NCBI GenBank assembly: GCA_018398815.1
Contig: JAFLJL010013946.1
Coordinates: forward strand, 65,266 to 129,265
DNA: 64,000 nt
Direction: 5' to 3'
From: Conus ventricosus
Taxonomy: Eukaryota; Mollusca; Gastropoda; Neogastropoda; Conidae
Shown: one piece after another, positions 1 through 11,909 of the stretch
Position numbering within the stretch: the first letter of the stretch is position 1
Layout of the letters: each line of letters starts with the position of its first letter
Notes under the pieces: model-generated
Database searches by the model: none
What the model was told of the DNA's origin: nothing
What the model saw: only the letters and a program-made list of their open reading frames with translations
Made by a program: the position numbers and the translations under genes

Positions 1-1030
1 GGATCAGTCTTCAATCTCACGAGACTTCAAGCGAAAACCAAGGTCTCGACAGACACTGTCAATGACTTCCTCTTTGCGGACGACTGTGCCCTCAACGCTG
101 TCTTAGAAGCCACAATGCAACACAGTGTTGACAAGTTATCTGCTGCTTGCAGCAACATCAGCTTGATAATCAACACAAAAAATGACTGAAATGATGCACC
201 AGCCAGCCCCGGGAAAGCCATACGTTAAGCCAGTCATCACTATCACTGGACAGCAACTGAACGCGGTGGATAAGTTCACATACCTAGGTAGCACTCTGTC
301 CAGAAACGTTGTCATCGACGATGAGGTGAATGCCCGGCTCGACAAAGCTAGTGCCGCTTTTGGCAGACTCCACAAGAACGTATGGAACAGGAGAGGCATC
401 ACCCTAGAGACCAAGATCAAGGTGTATCCGGCCATAGTTTTCACCACACTGCTCTATGCTCTGTAAAACATGGACGGTTTACCAGCGCCACGCCAGGAAA
501 CTGAACCACTTCTACACCACCTGCCTCAGAAGACTCAGGGGCATAAAGTGGCAAGATAAGATTCCGGACACTGAAGTCCTCACTTGTGCTGGCCTGCCTA
601 GCATCTTCACCATCCTGATGCAGACACAGCTTCGCTGGGCAGGTCATGTAGTTCGCATGCCAGACCATCCGCTGCCAAAGAAACTTTTGTATGGCGAACT
701 AAAAGAAGGAAAACGCTCTCATGGAGGCCAGAAGAAACGTTTCAAAGACAACCTTTAAATCTTCCCCGAAGGCCTTCAACACCAGCCACACAACATGGGA
801 GCAGACTGCCCAGGACAGAGACGGGTGGCGATCAGTCGTCGGCAAAGGTGCAGAGACCTGTGAAAGTAACAGAATTGCTGCAGCTGAGCAGCGCAGGATG
901 ATCAGGAAGACCAGCGCCAACAGATCTCCAACTGCCGCCACCATCCCCTGTCCATACTGTGTTAGGTCTTTCCAGGCGCAGATTGGCCTGACCAGCCATC
1001 TACGCACTCACCCCCGGTCCCAGGGTGACT
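1..1030 (+). pseudogene. LINE family A, 3' part of reverse transcriptase ORF
   Basis: This is the C-terminal part of a non-LTR retrotransposon polyprotein, cut by the window edge and broken into several frames. The RT catalytic box FADD is visible near base 75 (DFLFADDCALNA), followed by the downstream TYLGSTLS and WTVYQRHARKLNHF segments, RWAGHVVRM and QKKRFKD. A terminal C2H2 zinc finger (CPYC...F...GLTSHLRTH) lies around 950-1010. The same architecture recurs at 3471-4710, so both are copies of one family. The RT itself is certain; I infer the mollusc affinity from the C-terminal finger, which I associate with mollusc LINEs. Frame breaks near 180, 465 and 755 show it is not functional. Confidence 0.85.
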
Positions 1031-1065
1031 AGATGGTCTTCTTCATCTCGGCGGACAAACAGCAT

Positions 1066-1069
<4 letters not shown>

Positions 1070-1112
<43 letters not shown>

Positions 1113-1131
1113 TATATATATATATATATAA
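1070..1131. repeat. (CA)n followed by (TA)n microsatellite
   Basis: About 18 CA units, then a short TA run. It separates the LINE A 3' end from a Penelope fragment in the opposite orientation. Confidence 0.95.
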
Positions 1132-1134
1132 CAA

Positions 1135-1566
1135 GTGTAAAAGAGGAATAGTAAAATTATCTACAAATTTGTTTCTAGCGCTTGGCTATCATCAGGATGG
1201 AGTTTGGGTTGCCCACCGCCGATGTTATATAGCGTGTGGGGCGCGGTTGCAGCTGTTTTTGCGTGCGTGTTGGTATGCACGTGTTTTGGGGGTTTTCAGG
1301 TTGTTGTACAGGGTGTGTTCACTAACAACGATTTCCATTTGTACCTGCAGTTATTTACTATTTCTGTTTTAGTATTAAGGGTTGCTAAGTGGGGTTTACA
1401 TAGTATTAGCCATTTTTCAGTTAGGCATAGGTTGCATCTTTTTGAAACATTGCTATATGATGATGCTCTTTTTATGATTTTCCAGGATATGTTATAGTTT
1501 ATTTTTGCGTCTTTAAGTTTCCAAATATATATTTGCTCAATTCGGTTTGGTTTTTGTATTTTTCTT
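1135..1566 (-). mobile_element. Penelope-like element, 3' fragment (GIY-YIG end plus pLTR-like region)
   Basis: Read on the minus strand, roughly 1560-1330 encodes the tail of a GIY-YIG endonuclease domain (KYKNQTELSKYI, KIIKRAS, CNLCLTEKWLILCKPHLA), with one frame break. It matches the C-terminal part of the second Penelope copy at 12.1-12.9 kb nearly residue for residue. Downstream (towards 1135) lies the noncoding pLTR-like segment with TATATAA and a hammerhead ribozyme core. The coding similarity to the Penelope GIY-YIG end is seen directly; assigning the family rests on known Penelope organisation. Confidence 0.75.
1159..1198 (-). ncRNA. Hammerhead ribozyme core (Penelope pLTR type)
   Basis: On the minus strand the conserved CTGATGA (1195-1189) is followed by a 4-bp stem II (TAGC/GCTA, 5-nt loop) and GAAAC (1175-1171). 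A very short stem III region with loop AAATTT and the cleavage triplet GTA come next. Stem I is closed by ATC/GAT. Stems I and II differ from the copy at 13003-13042 by paired substitutions. Short stem III hammerheads are known from Penelope-like elements; self-cleavage here is inferred, not shown. Confidence 0.75.
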
Positions 1567-1589
1567 TGTTGAATGACTGTACCAGGATA

Positions 1590-3440
1590 GACACCTAGAG
1601 CACAACTCCATAGTCTTCCGAGACTGAAGGATGCCTACTGTACTCGGGGACTTCAACGCCAGAGTGGGGACTGATCACCAGACCCAAGAACAGCAGAGTG
1701 ATCTGTCTGTGACCTTTGATAGTCTGACCAACGCCTTTGATACGGTCAGCAGAGATGGCTTGTGGAAGATCATGGCGAAATTTGGCTGTCCCAGCAGGTT
1801 CATTGCTGGGACTCAACAGATGCGCAGAACATTTTAGAGAGACATTAAATACACCGGACCCAGATGAGGAAGCCACCACTGAAGACATGGGTTTCAATTT
1901 AGAGATGAGACGTGGACGCATCACCCAGCAGGAAATTGTGGAAGCCATCAGGCAGACAAAGGGCAACAGGGCACCAGGTGAAGATAGAATCACGGCAGAC
2001 ATGTTGAAGGCAGACCCCCAAAACGAGTGCAAAGGCTTTAGTGAAACTATTCAACAAGGTATGGGAAGACGAGAACGTTCCGGACACATGGAAGAAAGGC
2101 ATCATAGTGAAGCTCCCCAAGAAGGGCGACCTCTCGGAATGCGGCAACTGGCGGGGAATCAACTTGCTCTCTGTCCCGGGGAAGATCTGCCGTGTCCTTC
2201 TACAGCGCATGAGGCAAGCCATCGAGAGAACCCTACGAAAAGAACAGGCAGGATTCAGAAGCAGGAGAAGCTGCACAGACCAGATATTTGTTTTACGAAC
2301 AATTGTGGAACAATCCATTGAATAGAATTCATCACTCTGCACCAACTATATCGATTTCCAAAAGGCTTTCGATAGCCTCCATCATCCTTCGCTGTGAAAT
2401 CTTGGAAGCCTACGGATTTCCTCTGAAAGTCATCAACATCCTACAGGACATGTACGCAGACAACCAGTGCTGCGTGCGACAAGATGGACAGCAGAGCGAG
2501 TGATTCCACGTGCAGACCGGGGTCAGGCAAGGCTGCGTGATCTCGCCGACAATTTTCCTTGTCGTCATTGACTGGGTGATGAGGAAGGCCACCAGCGATA
2601 GGGCGAGAGGGCTTGTATGGGGACTGACAGCCAGGCTTGAAGACTGCGACTTCGCCGACGATATTGCACTGCTGCCGCACGCCCAGAAAGACATCCAGGA
2701 GAAAAACCCATCAGGAGTGGACCTAATAGCCAGCAGTGTGGGACTCAAGATTCACCCTGACAAGACCAAGATCATGAAGGTGAAGATGAAGAGCGCAGAG
2801 AAGACCAGTGTGCGAGGCTCAGCTCTAGAGGAGGTGGAACACTTCAAGTACCTCGGCAGCTACATCTCGGCCGACAGCAACATCGAGAAGATGATCTCAA
2901 CCAGAATAGGACTCGCAGTCCGGGCATTCAGCAGGTTGAAAAACATCTGGAAGTCAACTGTCCTGCAAACCAAAACCAAGTTGAAGATCTACAGGTCCAA
3001 CGTACGCTCAGTACTCCTATACGCCTCAGAGACATGGAGAACCAACAAGAAGATTGAGAGTAGGTTCAGGCTTCGAAGGAAGGTGCCTTTGCCAAATCCT
3101 GAAACTTCACTGGCAGCAGCGTGTCACCAACAGGGAAGTGTCAAGGTGCACCGGCATAAAAATAAAAAAAAGCATTGTGGCCGAGGTGAAGCAGCGGCGG
3201 TGGAGGTGGCTGGGACACATCCTTTGGATGGGCAAGACTCCCTCATACTGCGCTGAGATGGGCACCACCGGGGAAGAGGAAGCGAGGCAGACCACTCGGC
3301 ACCTGGAGGAGGGGGACAGTGGAGGAGGAGATGAGAGAGGCAGGCAAGACCTGGAATGAACTGAGCTGGCTTGCCCAGGACAGAGAGGGCTGGAGGGAGC
3401 TTGTTGGCGCCTTATGTCTCGGGTTGCGGGATGAAGAGGA
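1590..3440 (+). pseudogene. Chimeric LINE remnant: family A EN/RT piece joined to family B RT
   Basis: Positions 1631-1690 encode the end of an apurinic endonuclease (LGDFNARVG). They run directly into an RT piece (NAFDTVSRDGLWKIMAKFG) that matches family A style. From about 1850 the text becomes a different RT family: EIVEAIRQTKGNRAPGEDRI, PDTWKKGIIVKLPKKGD, NWRGINLLSVPGKI, EQAGFR, then QTGVRQGC (2515-2535) and the catalytic CDFADDIALL (2645-2670). TYLGS-like YLGSYIS and RWRWLGHILWMGK follow. Family B lacks the C-terminal C2H2 finger and ends in a (TAAG)n tail. There are multiple frameshifts and it is non-functional. Confidence 0.85.
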
Positions 3441-3442
3441 TT

Positions 3443-3468
3443 AAGTAAGTAAGTAAGTAAGTAAGTAA
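3443..3468. repeat. (TAAG)n 3' tail of LINE family B
   Basis: About six TAAG units directly follow the degraded C-terminal codons. Short tandem tails of this kind terminate many LINEs, so this marks the 3' end of the preceding element. Confidence 0.8.
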
Positions 3469-3470
3469 AC

Positions 3471-4750
3471 AGGCTCATTACGATCGTCCGACAGTTCCAC
3501 GATGGCATGATGGTGAAAGTACTGGATGGTGGACACGAGTCAGAAGCCTTTCCAGTGACCGACGGCATAAAGCAAGGCTGCGTTCTCGCCCCTATACTCT
3601 TCAGCATGTTCTTCTCCGCCATGCTGACTGATGCCTTCCGTGACTGCTAGGGTGGTATACACGTCAGATACAGAAATGACAGTGGGCTGTTCAACCTCAG
3701 GCGACTGCAGGCTGTTACAAATGTGAAAGAGACCGTCATCAGGGACTTCTTGTTTGCTGATGACTGCGCCCTTAATGCCAGCACAGAGCAGATGATGCAT
3801 CACGAAATGGACTGCCTCTCACGAGCCTGCGACAACTTCGGTCTCACCATCAGCACCAAAAAGACCGAAATGATGTATCAGCCTGCGCCAGGTAAACCCT
3901 ACCAGGAACCACACATCATGGTAAAGGGGTAGAACTTACAGGCAGTTGACAACTTCACCTATCTGGGCAGCACACTCTCAGGAGCTGTGAACAATGACGC
4001 AGAGGTCAGGAACAGGATTACCAAAGCTAGCTCTGTGTTTAGGAGACTCTGTGAAAATGTCTGGGAGCAGAGAGGCTAAAACCTTACCATCAAACAGAAG
4101 GTCTACCATGCAGTGGTACTAGACACTCTCTTCTATGCCAGTGAGACCTGGACTGTCTACAGCAGGCACGCCAAACAGCTCAACCATTTTCACCTCAGCT
4201 GTCTCCGCAGATTCCTGCACATCAAGTGGCAGGACAAAGTCCCAGACACTGAGGTCTTGGAAAGGGCCAGCATCCCCAGCATCTACACTCTCCTTCAGAA
4301 ATCCCGAGCCAGATGGGCTGGCCACATCGTCAGAATGTCAGATAGTCGACTGCCAAAACAACTGCTGTCTGGAGAACTTAGTCAGGGCAAGCGCAAACTT
4401 GAGGGGCAGAAGAAACGTTTCAAGGACTGCCTCGAAGTGTCCCTGAAAGGCCTGGACATCAACCTCAACACCTAGGAGTAGCTTGCCCTGGACCGCCCAG
4501 CCTGGCGAAGCAGCATCACAAAGGGTACATTAAAGAAGAGACGCACAGCAGAAGCTGAGAGAAAGGGAGCTGCGCGCAAGGCCAGAGCTACCTCCACCTC
4601 CACTGTAGCACCCACCCACATGTGTTTCACATGTGGACGTTCCTTCCGGGCCCAGATCGGCCTCACCAGCCACCTGCAGACCCACACTCAGCAATTTTCC
4701 ATCTGACATTGAAGTCATGATCATCTTCGAAATCGAAGGACGAACACCAA
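3471..4750 (+). pseudogene. LINE family A, second copy (RT C-terminal half)
   Basis: The copy begins in RT with GIKQGCVLAPILFSMFF (3570-3620), has the catalytic FLFADDCALNA (3745-3780), then KKTEMMYQPAPGKPY, TYLGSTLSG, SETWTVYSRHAKQLNHF, RWAGHIVRMSD and GQKKRFKDC. It ends with a C2H2 finger (CFTCGRSF...GLTSHLQTH, about 4625-4685). In-frame stops occur near 3650, 3930, 4077 and 4475. The 3' UTR ends in a TCTTCGAAATCGAAGGACGAAC motif shared in form with copy one, immediately before a (GA)n tract. Confidence 0.88.
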
Positions 4751-4773
4751 CGGTGGGCATCTTACCATACAGC

Positions 4774-4777
<4 letters not shown>

Positions 4778-4865
<88 letters not shown>
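4778..4865. repeat. (GA)n microsatellite
   Basis: About 43 GA units abut the 3' end of LINE family A copy two. Confidence 0.97.
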
Positions 4866-4868
<3 letters not shown>

Positions 4869-5361
4869 ACGTCTGTATGTGTGTCAGTATTGATGAAAGC
4901 TGCTGTCACTCTTAAAGAGGTTATAATGTACAGAGGGTATACGTTTCAAAAACAATTATTGGAACATCCGCAAATCAACAGGTACAAATTACAAGAGGAA
5001 AAAAAACAACATTGTCAGTGTATGTGAGCGCAAGCATACGCATGCATGGACGGGTTTCAGTCCATGTATGCATCTAGCAAAGAAGAAGAAACGCAAAACG
5101 TTTGCATTTTCTTTATTTGCGTACGTCAGGGACACTTATATAAATAAATAAATATAGGCTTTAATACTGAATATGGTCATGGCATAACATCCATGAACTA
5201 TCATTTTATCTTGCATTCTCATCGTAGCTTTTTGTAATAAGCACACTTATCACTGGTAGATGACGGGGCGGGTATTTGTTCTACATTATGCGCCTCAGTA
5301 TCGGTTACTGGAAGAGATAGGTGAATTTCCTCATCAATGTCTGATCAGTCGCCATCATCTG
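4866..5361. other. No gene seen
   Basis: AT-rich unique-looking sequence without a convincing ORF, lying between the (GA)n tract and the DIRS inverted repeat. Confidence 0.5.
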
Positions 5362-5404
5362 AATTATCAATCGTTTAGCGATTGGTCATTCACGATGACG
5401 TGAG
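5362..5404 (+). repeat. DIRS left inverted terminal repeat
   Basis: 43 bp starting AATTATCAATCG and ending GATGACGTGAG. The reverse complement of 9837-9879 matches it with four mismatches by eye. Confidence 0.8.
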
Positions 5405-5644
5405 ATGTGATGCGCGCGCATCTAGCCAGTGATGCTTGTATCATGCCAGAGACAAGGCGCGTACTATTTCCGCCAAAAGAACAATAATCGTTTCATTGGT
5501 CAGTCCATTCCTTTTATCATATTGGTTAAAGATAGGCTGGGTCCTTTCGGTGACATTTTATCAGCCAGATTTCGTGTTGCTGCTCAGTTCAACAATATCG
5601 TAATTGCTGGCTTTCAGCCCGGTACCGGTACCAAGTCTGGCACC

Positions 5645-6612
5645 ATGGCCTCACATGATCAAGATGAAAGGCCTGCCATTGAAGGTAAGGACTTGAGAGA
5701 TTCCAAACTGGAGGAAAAAATAGAGGATATGCTTCAAGATGTAGCGCAAAGTTTGGATCCGAAATCGAAAAAGAGGTTCGATGAGTTTGAAATCTTTTGA
5801 GAACTTGCTGAAAACGTAAACTCGATGTCGGATACGAGAGTGGAAACGATTCTGACGTCGAATATGACAAATGCGATGTCCTTGTTTTACAAGACGATCA
5901 AGAAGACCTAGATTTGCATCAATGTGAAAAGGCGCTGATTGAAGGAAATGCGTGTAGTTCCACATCTAACACCACTAAGAAAGACAACGCTCATTTGTTC
6001 GATGAAATTGAAACAGAGCTCAGTGGAATAAAAATGCTAGGTTCAAAGGTCACTGATGGTTTGGCAACAATAGTCAATGCGCGTTTTTGCCAAATTCTGA
6101 GCGAAAAGGCCCAGAAGGACAAATGTGAGGCGCACAATCGACCGGAAAATTATGCAAAATTTGGTAAACAAGAAAGTTGGTAAAAAGAAAGTATGGTCCA
6201 AACGTTCAACAGATCAACGCAAATCGGATCCGAAGATCGCACAAGCTCAGCGCGCCATTATCAAGGCAACAACCGCGATCGCCCGCGTGGCAGACCAGAT
6301 CGAGGCTTCGCGACAAAATGCAGAACTGATACGGAACTGCACAGATGCAATTGCTTTGCTAGGACACGCCACACATGAGCTATGTTCCGTCGTCGAGCGA
6401 TGTGTCCACCGGTCAATCCGCGCATGTGCGACGAAATGATTGACGTTATGAAATATTCGTTTGGCGACAGTCTTGCATCCACCCTCAAAGATAGAAATGA
6501 AATGGAGAAGATAGGCTACAGGGCCTTGTCTTCTGGGAAAAAGGGAAACAACCCCAAATTTCGTCGCTTCCAGTATGACAGAAATGGGAGCAACAGGAAA
6601 GGATCTTTTTAA
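5645..6612 (+). pseudogene. DIRS gag-like ORF
   Basis: It starts at the ATG at 5645 (MASHDQDERPAIEGKD) and reads through an acidic, coiled-coil-like N-terminus (LEEKIEDMLQDVAQSL). It continues in shifted frames across 5914-6183 and 6125-6439 to 6382-6612. No enzymatic motif is seen. Position upstream of RT is the reason for the gag call. There are breaks near 5800 and 6180. Confidence 0.55.
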
Positions 6613-6899
6613 GGGGCTGTCTCGAACAAGCATTTCCCAGCTAGACGTTGGGGCTATCAGTACCCAAAACTACAAACACAAGGGAATCGCTACAACAGCT
6701 TCCCCAAAGGGCACATCCAGAGGAACAGCTTCTCTCAGTTTCAGTAACTGAGGTAAGTGATTTTGATACACAGTTAGACAGCATTGTTCAGTTGATGACA
6801 CTGGAAGCAGAAGAGTCTGAAGCAGGAAGATTGGCTAAATTTACAGAAAATTCTAAAATCAGTGACTGCTGCTGAAATTGAGACTGACTGTAATCTGTA

Positions 6900-8060
6900 A
6901 GATTTACCTACTTTGTCATGCCCACCCTCATATTCATTCATAATGAATGCTGCAGAAACAGCTGTTATTGATGAAGAAATTGACAAATTGCTTAGGAAAA
7001 AAACAATAAAAGAGTGTAAGCACACTCATGGAAAAGTTTTGTCACCAATCTTCACTCGGCACAAAAAAAGATGAATCACAGAGAATGATCCTAAACCTAA
7101 AAAGTCTAAAAGAAGAAATAAAATATCACCATTTTAAAATGGACGCTTTGGCTATGGCCTTGGCTTTGGTTACCAAAAATGCTATATGGCATCATTGGAC
7201 TTACTACTCTGTACCCATTTGCAAGGAACACAAAAAGCTGCTGAGATTTGAATGGAAAGGAAAAATGTTTCGAATACGATGCGCTCCCAAATGGATTGGC
7301 ATTGGCACCACGTTTGTTCACGAAAACAATGAAGCCAGTTTTTGCTACCTTGAGATTGAAAGGACATCTCAACAGCTTTCTTGGATGATTCCTTGCTTAT
7401 GGGCTTTTTAAAGAGTCGGTGCCAGGAAAATGTTATGGACACTCTGGACACATTACGTAAGCTACGATTCATTGTGCATCCAAAAAAGTCAGGTTTTCAA
7501 CTAACTACTGTGATTCAGTATTTAGGAGTGATCACTGACTGTCTCAATGACGGTCACTTTGACCTTACAAAGGAAAGGAAAAATGCTTCTAAGCTGCAAG
7601 AATCTGCTGAAGGCAACTGAGATATCTATAAGAGATTTGACAAAAGTGATTGGGTTAATGGTGGCCAGCTTTCCCGCTGTTAAATTTGGGCCCCTGCAGT
7701 TGGGAAAAGATAAGAGTAGAGCTCTGAAGAAAAGCAAAGGACATTTTGATGGAGATACCTAAAGCTGGATAAAAGGAGCTGACATGGTGGATTGACAATA
7801 TTTCTGATGCTTACAATGATGTGTATTGCAGAGATCCAGACATCGTGATCCATTCTGATGCAAGCCTTCATAGCTGGGGCTGAATGTGTGCCAGAGTCTC
7901 TTCATGAGGAGCGTGGTCACCAGCAGAAAGGAAATTTCATATAAGTTACTTAGAATTAAAAGCTGATTTTTTTTTGCCTTGAAATCTTTTCAGATGCATC
8001 TTCAAGGGAAACATGTAAGGCTAATGATGGACAATACCACAGCCATAGCATGCTTAAACC
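6900..8060 (+). pseudogene. DIRS reverse transcriptase and RNase H (broken)
   Basis: RT text is visible in several frames: MILNLKSLKEEIKYHHFKM (7086-7142), a MFRIRCAPKWIGIGTTF segment (7266-7316), and LRFIVHPKKSGFQLT with YLGVITD (7465-7540). RNase H follows with WWIDNISDAYNDVY and the acidic box IVIHSDASLHSWG (about 7845-7880). The catalytic YxDD-type box is not intact; the corresponding area (7375-7400) reads LSWMIPCLWAF. Multiple frameshifts. Confidence 0.75.
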
Positions 8061-8135
8061 ACATGGGTACATCTCACTCTGACTCACTGTAACGATTTAA
8101 CGTTTCAGATCTGGTTTTGGTGCATTGAACATAAT

Positions 8136-8627
8136 ATGTTTGTCAGTGCAGCCCACATACAAGGACTGGAAAATGTGGTGGCTGGTGCTGAATCCAGGAA
8201 GGTAAATCTGGACACTGAATGGAAGCTGAACAATGATCTTCTGCAAGCTGCTCTTGGACAGCTGAATGCAGCACCCAACACAGATTTGTTTGCTTCAAAG
8301 CTGAATGCACAAATGAAAAGATTCATCTGTTGCAGGCCAGATCCAGATGCAGAAGCTATTGATGCTTTCAGTGTAACTTGGAGAGACATAAATGTTTATG
8401 CTTTTCCTCCTTTCAGCGTTGTCGCTCGATTCCTCCAGAAGGTGCAGAGGGATCAGAGTTCGGGTGTGCTGGTGGTCTCAGACTGGCCAACTCAGCCGTG
8501 GTATCCAATACTGTTACGACTGTTGACAGCAGAGCCAGTACGTCTGACCTGGAAAAAAAAACTATTGCACCCCCCCCCCCCCCCCCCCCCCACCCAGCCA
8601 CCAAGATGTAGTCCATCGCCTGACTGA
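8136..8627 (+). pseudogene. DIRS RNase H-recombinase linker region
   Basis: The ORF includes FVSAAHIQGLENVVAGAESR, a form typical of the DIRS/Ngaro RNase H distal region (AHIPG..N..AD..SR), then LFASKLNAQMKRFICCRPDPDAEAIDAFSV. The frame ends in a poly-C run at 8570-8591 that has disrupted it. Confidence 0.65.
8571..8591. repeat. poly-C run
   Basis: About 21 consecutive C (one A nearby) inside the DIRS coding region. Its length may be misassembled. Confidence 0.85.
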
Positions 8628-8651
8628 GCAGAAGAGGCTTCACCTGCTAGT

Positions 8652-9625
8652 TTGCAGGATCTCTGGTGTTCTTTGACCAGCTCTGGTCTAAGCAGCAGGG
8701 CCGCTGATTTGGTTATGAGAAACTCTACCCTGAACGCGTATGACTCTTACATAAGGTGGAAAACTTTTGTAGATAGCAAGAGAATAAAAACACGAAGGAA
8801 TGTCCATGTAATACATTTTCTGGCAGACATGTATGCTTCTGGGATAGTCACAGTACAGTAAATTTGCCCCAAAGTGCAGTTTCAGCTTATTCGCACAGGC
8901 CAGGCTCTGAGGCAATAGGCAGTCGCCCATTAGTGTGTCGTCTGTTGAAAGGGGTGTTTGAAGAAAGACCCTCCGTTCCCAAGTATCATGATACATGGGA
9001 TGTGGATAGTGTACTACAATACTTAGCTGGCTGGCCAGACGTAGGAAAGATGACTCTTTAGCAGTTGACCCTTAGACTGGTTATGTTGTTAGCCCTGCTG
9101 TCTGGTCAGAGGGGTCAAACAATCCACACATTAAAATGTGATGATGTCAGATGTAAAGATGAGAAGTGTGTCTTAGTGTTTAGTGCTGTGCTGAAGCAAA
9201 CTAAACCAGGGTCACACGTGCAACCGTTACAACTAGAGTCTTTTGTAAATGAAAACTTGTGTATTGTTACCCACCTTAGACAGTAATTAAGAGTGACAAA
9301 GACTCTGAGGAAAGGGAAACAACTCTTCATTTCATTTGTCAAACCCCACAGTGAAGTCTCAAGAGACACCATATCCAGGTGGATTAAAACCGTGTTGAGG
9401 TCAACCGGGGTGGATTTCAGCCGTTTTAACAGCTCACAGCACCAGAGCAGCTAGCACTTCAGCAGCATTCAGCAGAGATGTGCCTATTGACTGCATAATG
9501 AGAGCGGCTGGGTGGTCTAAACAGACCACTTTTATCAAGTTCTACTGCAAACCTGTGCTTCAGAAATCTTTGGGACAATTAGTGCTAGACAGTTTTGTAA
9601 ATGAGAGCAGGAATAGCTGCCGGGT
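8652..9625 (+). pseudogene. DIRS tyrosine recombinase
   Basis: The SAM-like N-terminal domain is visible at 8652-8861 (NSTLNAYDSYIRWKTFVDSK) and 8864-9061. The catalytic domain follows: first Arg in LLSGQRGQTIHTLK (about 9095-9135), H-x-x-R box AHSTRAAS (about 9430-9453), and the nucleophile Tyr in FIKFYCKPV (about 9530-9556). The full R-H-R-Y tetrad is therefore still readable in translation, although in-frame stops near 8860, 9060 and 9283 and a frameshift before 9430 make it a pseudogene. Confidence 0.82.
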
Positions 9626-9836
9626 CCAGTTTTGACCCAGTGACTGACTAATGTTTCATGGTACAGTTTGACCGAGTGACTGATTGAAAGTAATTGCATG
9701 CCAAACTACAAATTGTTTTTGATTTACCAGAAACTTTACAGCTCTTGTGTAATTAAATGTAGACAAACAGAATCCACCGACTTGTTTATATTGCTTTTAT
9801 GACTGATTCAGTACTCATGACCTCTAATTCTGAACT

Positions 9837-9879
9837 CTCACGTCATTGTGACTGACCAATCACTAGACGATTGATAATT
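9837..9879 (-). repeat. DIRS right inverted terminal repeat
   Basis: Inverted copy of 5362-5404, 39 of 43 bases identical by eye. Confidence 0.8.
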
Positions 9880-10166
9880 AGTAAATTTAACGAGACGTAC
9901 CTGTAAGTTGAAGTTAAGCTGGAATTATTTAGAGTCTAGTGATGGCAATGAGCAATTACGTGCCTTCCCCTCTCGGCTCTGGATGATTCTCACATACTCT
10001 CCCAGGTATTGTCTGTTGAATTTATTTTACAGGTCATTCGTGTCTAAATACCGGCTACATGCGCGCGCATCACATCTCAGATACTTGCTCATTCCTATCA
10101 CTAGACTCTATATAATTTCAATTTAACTTCAACTTACAGGCAAGTCTCGTTAAATTTACTAATCAT
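9876..10166. repeat. Foldback region next to DIRS right end
   Basis: Imperfect inverted repeat. The left arm starts at 9876 with ATTAGTAAATTTAACGAGAC and the right arm ends at about 10166 with its complement. The arms are about 85 bp. A GATGCGCGCGCATC palindrome with flanks at 10057-10085 also recurs, inverted, just inside the left ITR (5405-5433). This fits a DIRS internal complementary region, but a foldback MITE is possible. Confidence 0.6.
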
Positions 10167-10275
10167 CTTGAGTGCGGTAACTGTGAGAAAAATAAAACAT
10201 ATTTTGTTGAAAGGTAGTGTGCATTTGTTATGGAAAACATACTCTGGATTACATCTTGACTAAATTGGAATGGAA

Positions 10276-10293
10276 ATATATATATATATATAT

Positions 10294-10367
<74 letters not shown>
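10276..10367. repeat. (TA)n microsatellite
   Basis: Near-perfect AT dinucleotide tract. Confidence 0.95.
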
Positions 10368-10370
<3 letters not shown>

Positions 10371-10507
10371 TAGGTCATATCAATTATGTAACTGACTAAA
10401 CTTATCAATCTTCCTTTTTCATAGTTTGAGATGTTGCCATTATAGATTACGCTACTTCACCATTAGTGTTGCACTTGGACTTGGAGACCTCTCAACTTTG
10501 CTATAAT

Positions 10508-10756
<249 letters not shown>

Positions 10757-10980
10757 AATTGATTGATTGATTGATCTTTAATACACAAAGATGGAGATTT
10801 AAGCCAAAGCCTAGTCTTACAATCTGTCCTTGTCATGCATACATTATTCAGCACATATCATTCATACTGAGAATTCAACATAGCAACATGGTAATCTAAT
10901 TCTAATTCTAATTCTACAATGATAAGCAAACTATTCATAAAAGCACTGATGAGAAAGGGGATGGTAAAACAGAAGGAAAC
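10757..10980. repeat. ATTG-tagged interspersed repeat end
   Basis: (GATT)n followed by GATCTTTAATACACAAAG and AT-rich sequence with ATTCTA repeats (10895-10915). I read this as the tail end of a retroposon with an ATTG tail; the element itself is not identifiable. Confidence 0.35.
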
Positions 10981-11000
10981 TTACTAACAAACAAACAAAA

Positions 11001-11460
<460 letters not shown>

Positions 11461-11905
11461 GATATAGGGGTGAGCACTTTCAACACAGGTCGCATGTCAC
11501 ATCGCTCCGTCTTTCTGGATAATCCATACGTGTTTCGTATTTGTGATCATCATGAAATTTGACAGCAAATAATATCTACGTCAAACTATATATTGTCAAA
11601 ATTTGAGGCCGATAGCTTTTATAACTTTAAAATTTTGCAACATTTAAAATTGTTTTTCATCATATCCAGTAGTGGAACATTTGTCATTGTTCCCAATGTG
11701 TGGTAACAGATCAAGTGAACACAATGTTCACTTATAAACTGTTGCGGCCGTCACTCAGATTAGGTACCCGTTTTTCACACAGTCACCAGTCTTACAGTTT
11801 CAAAACACAGAAGAGGGACCAAAACTTCCTGTCAAGTGACGATTGGAAACAACTGCTAACTCTGAACGGGACTACCACAAGAAGGTAAAAGATGATGGGA
11901 GATAA
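11461..11905. other. No gene seen
   Basis: Unique-looking sequence. The single 62-codon open frame at 11700-11888 has no recognisable motif. Confidence 0.4.
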
Positions 11906-11909
11906 AAAT

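Larger units (their letters stand above)
5362..9879 (+). mobile_element. DIRS-like tyrosine-recombinase retrotransposon (decayed)
   Basis: The region carries, in order, a gag-like ORF, reverse transcriptase, RNase H and a tyrosine recombinase, and is bounded by 43-bp inverted terminal repeats. That gene order plus inverted rather than direct termini is the signature of the DIRS order, which integrates by a tyrosine recombinase instead of a DDE integrase. Every ORF is broken, so the copy is dead. A foldback segment beginning at the right terminus (9876-10166) may belong to it as the internal complementary region or be a separate insertion. Confidence 0.8.
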
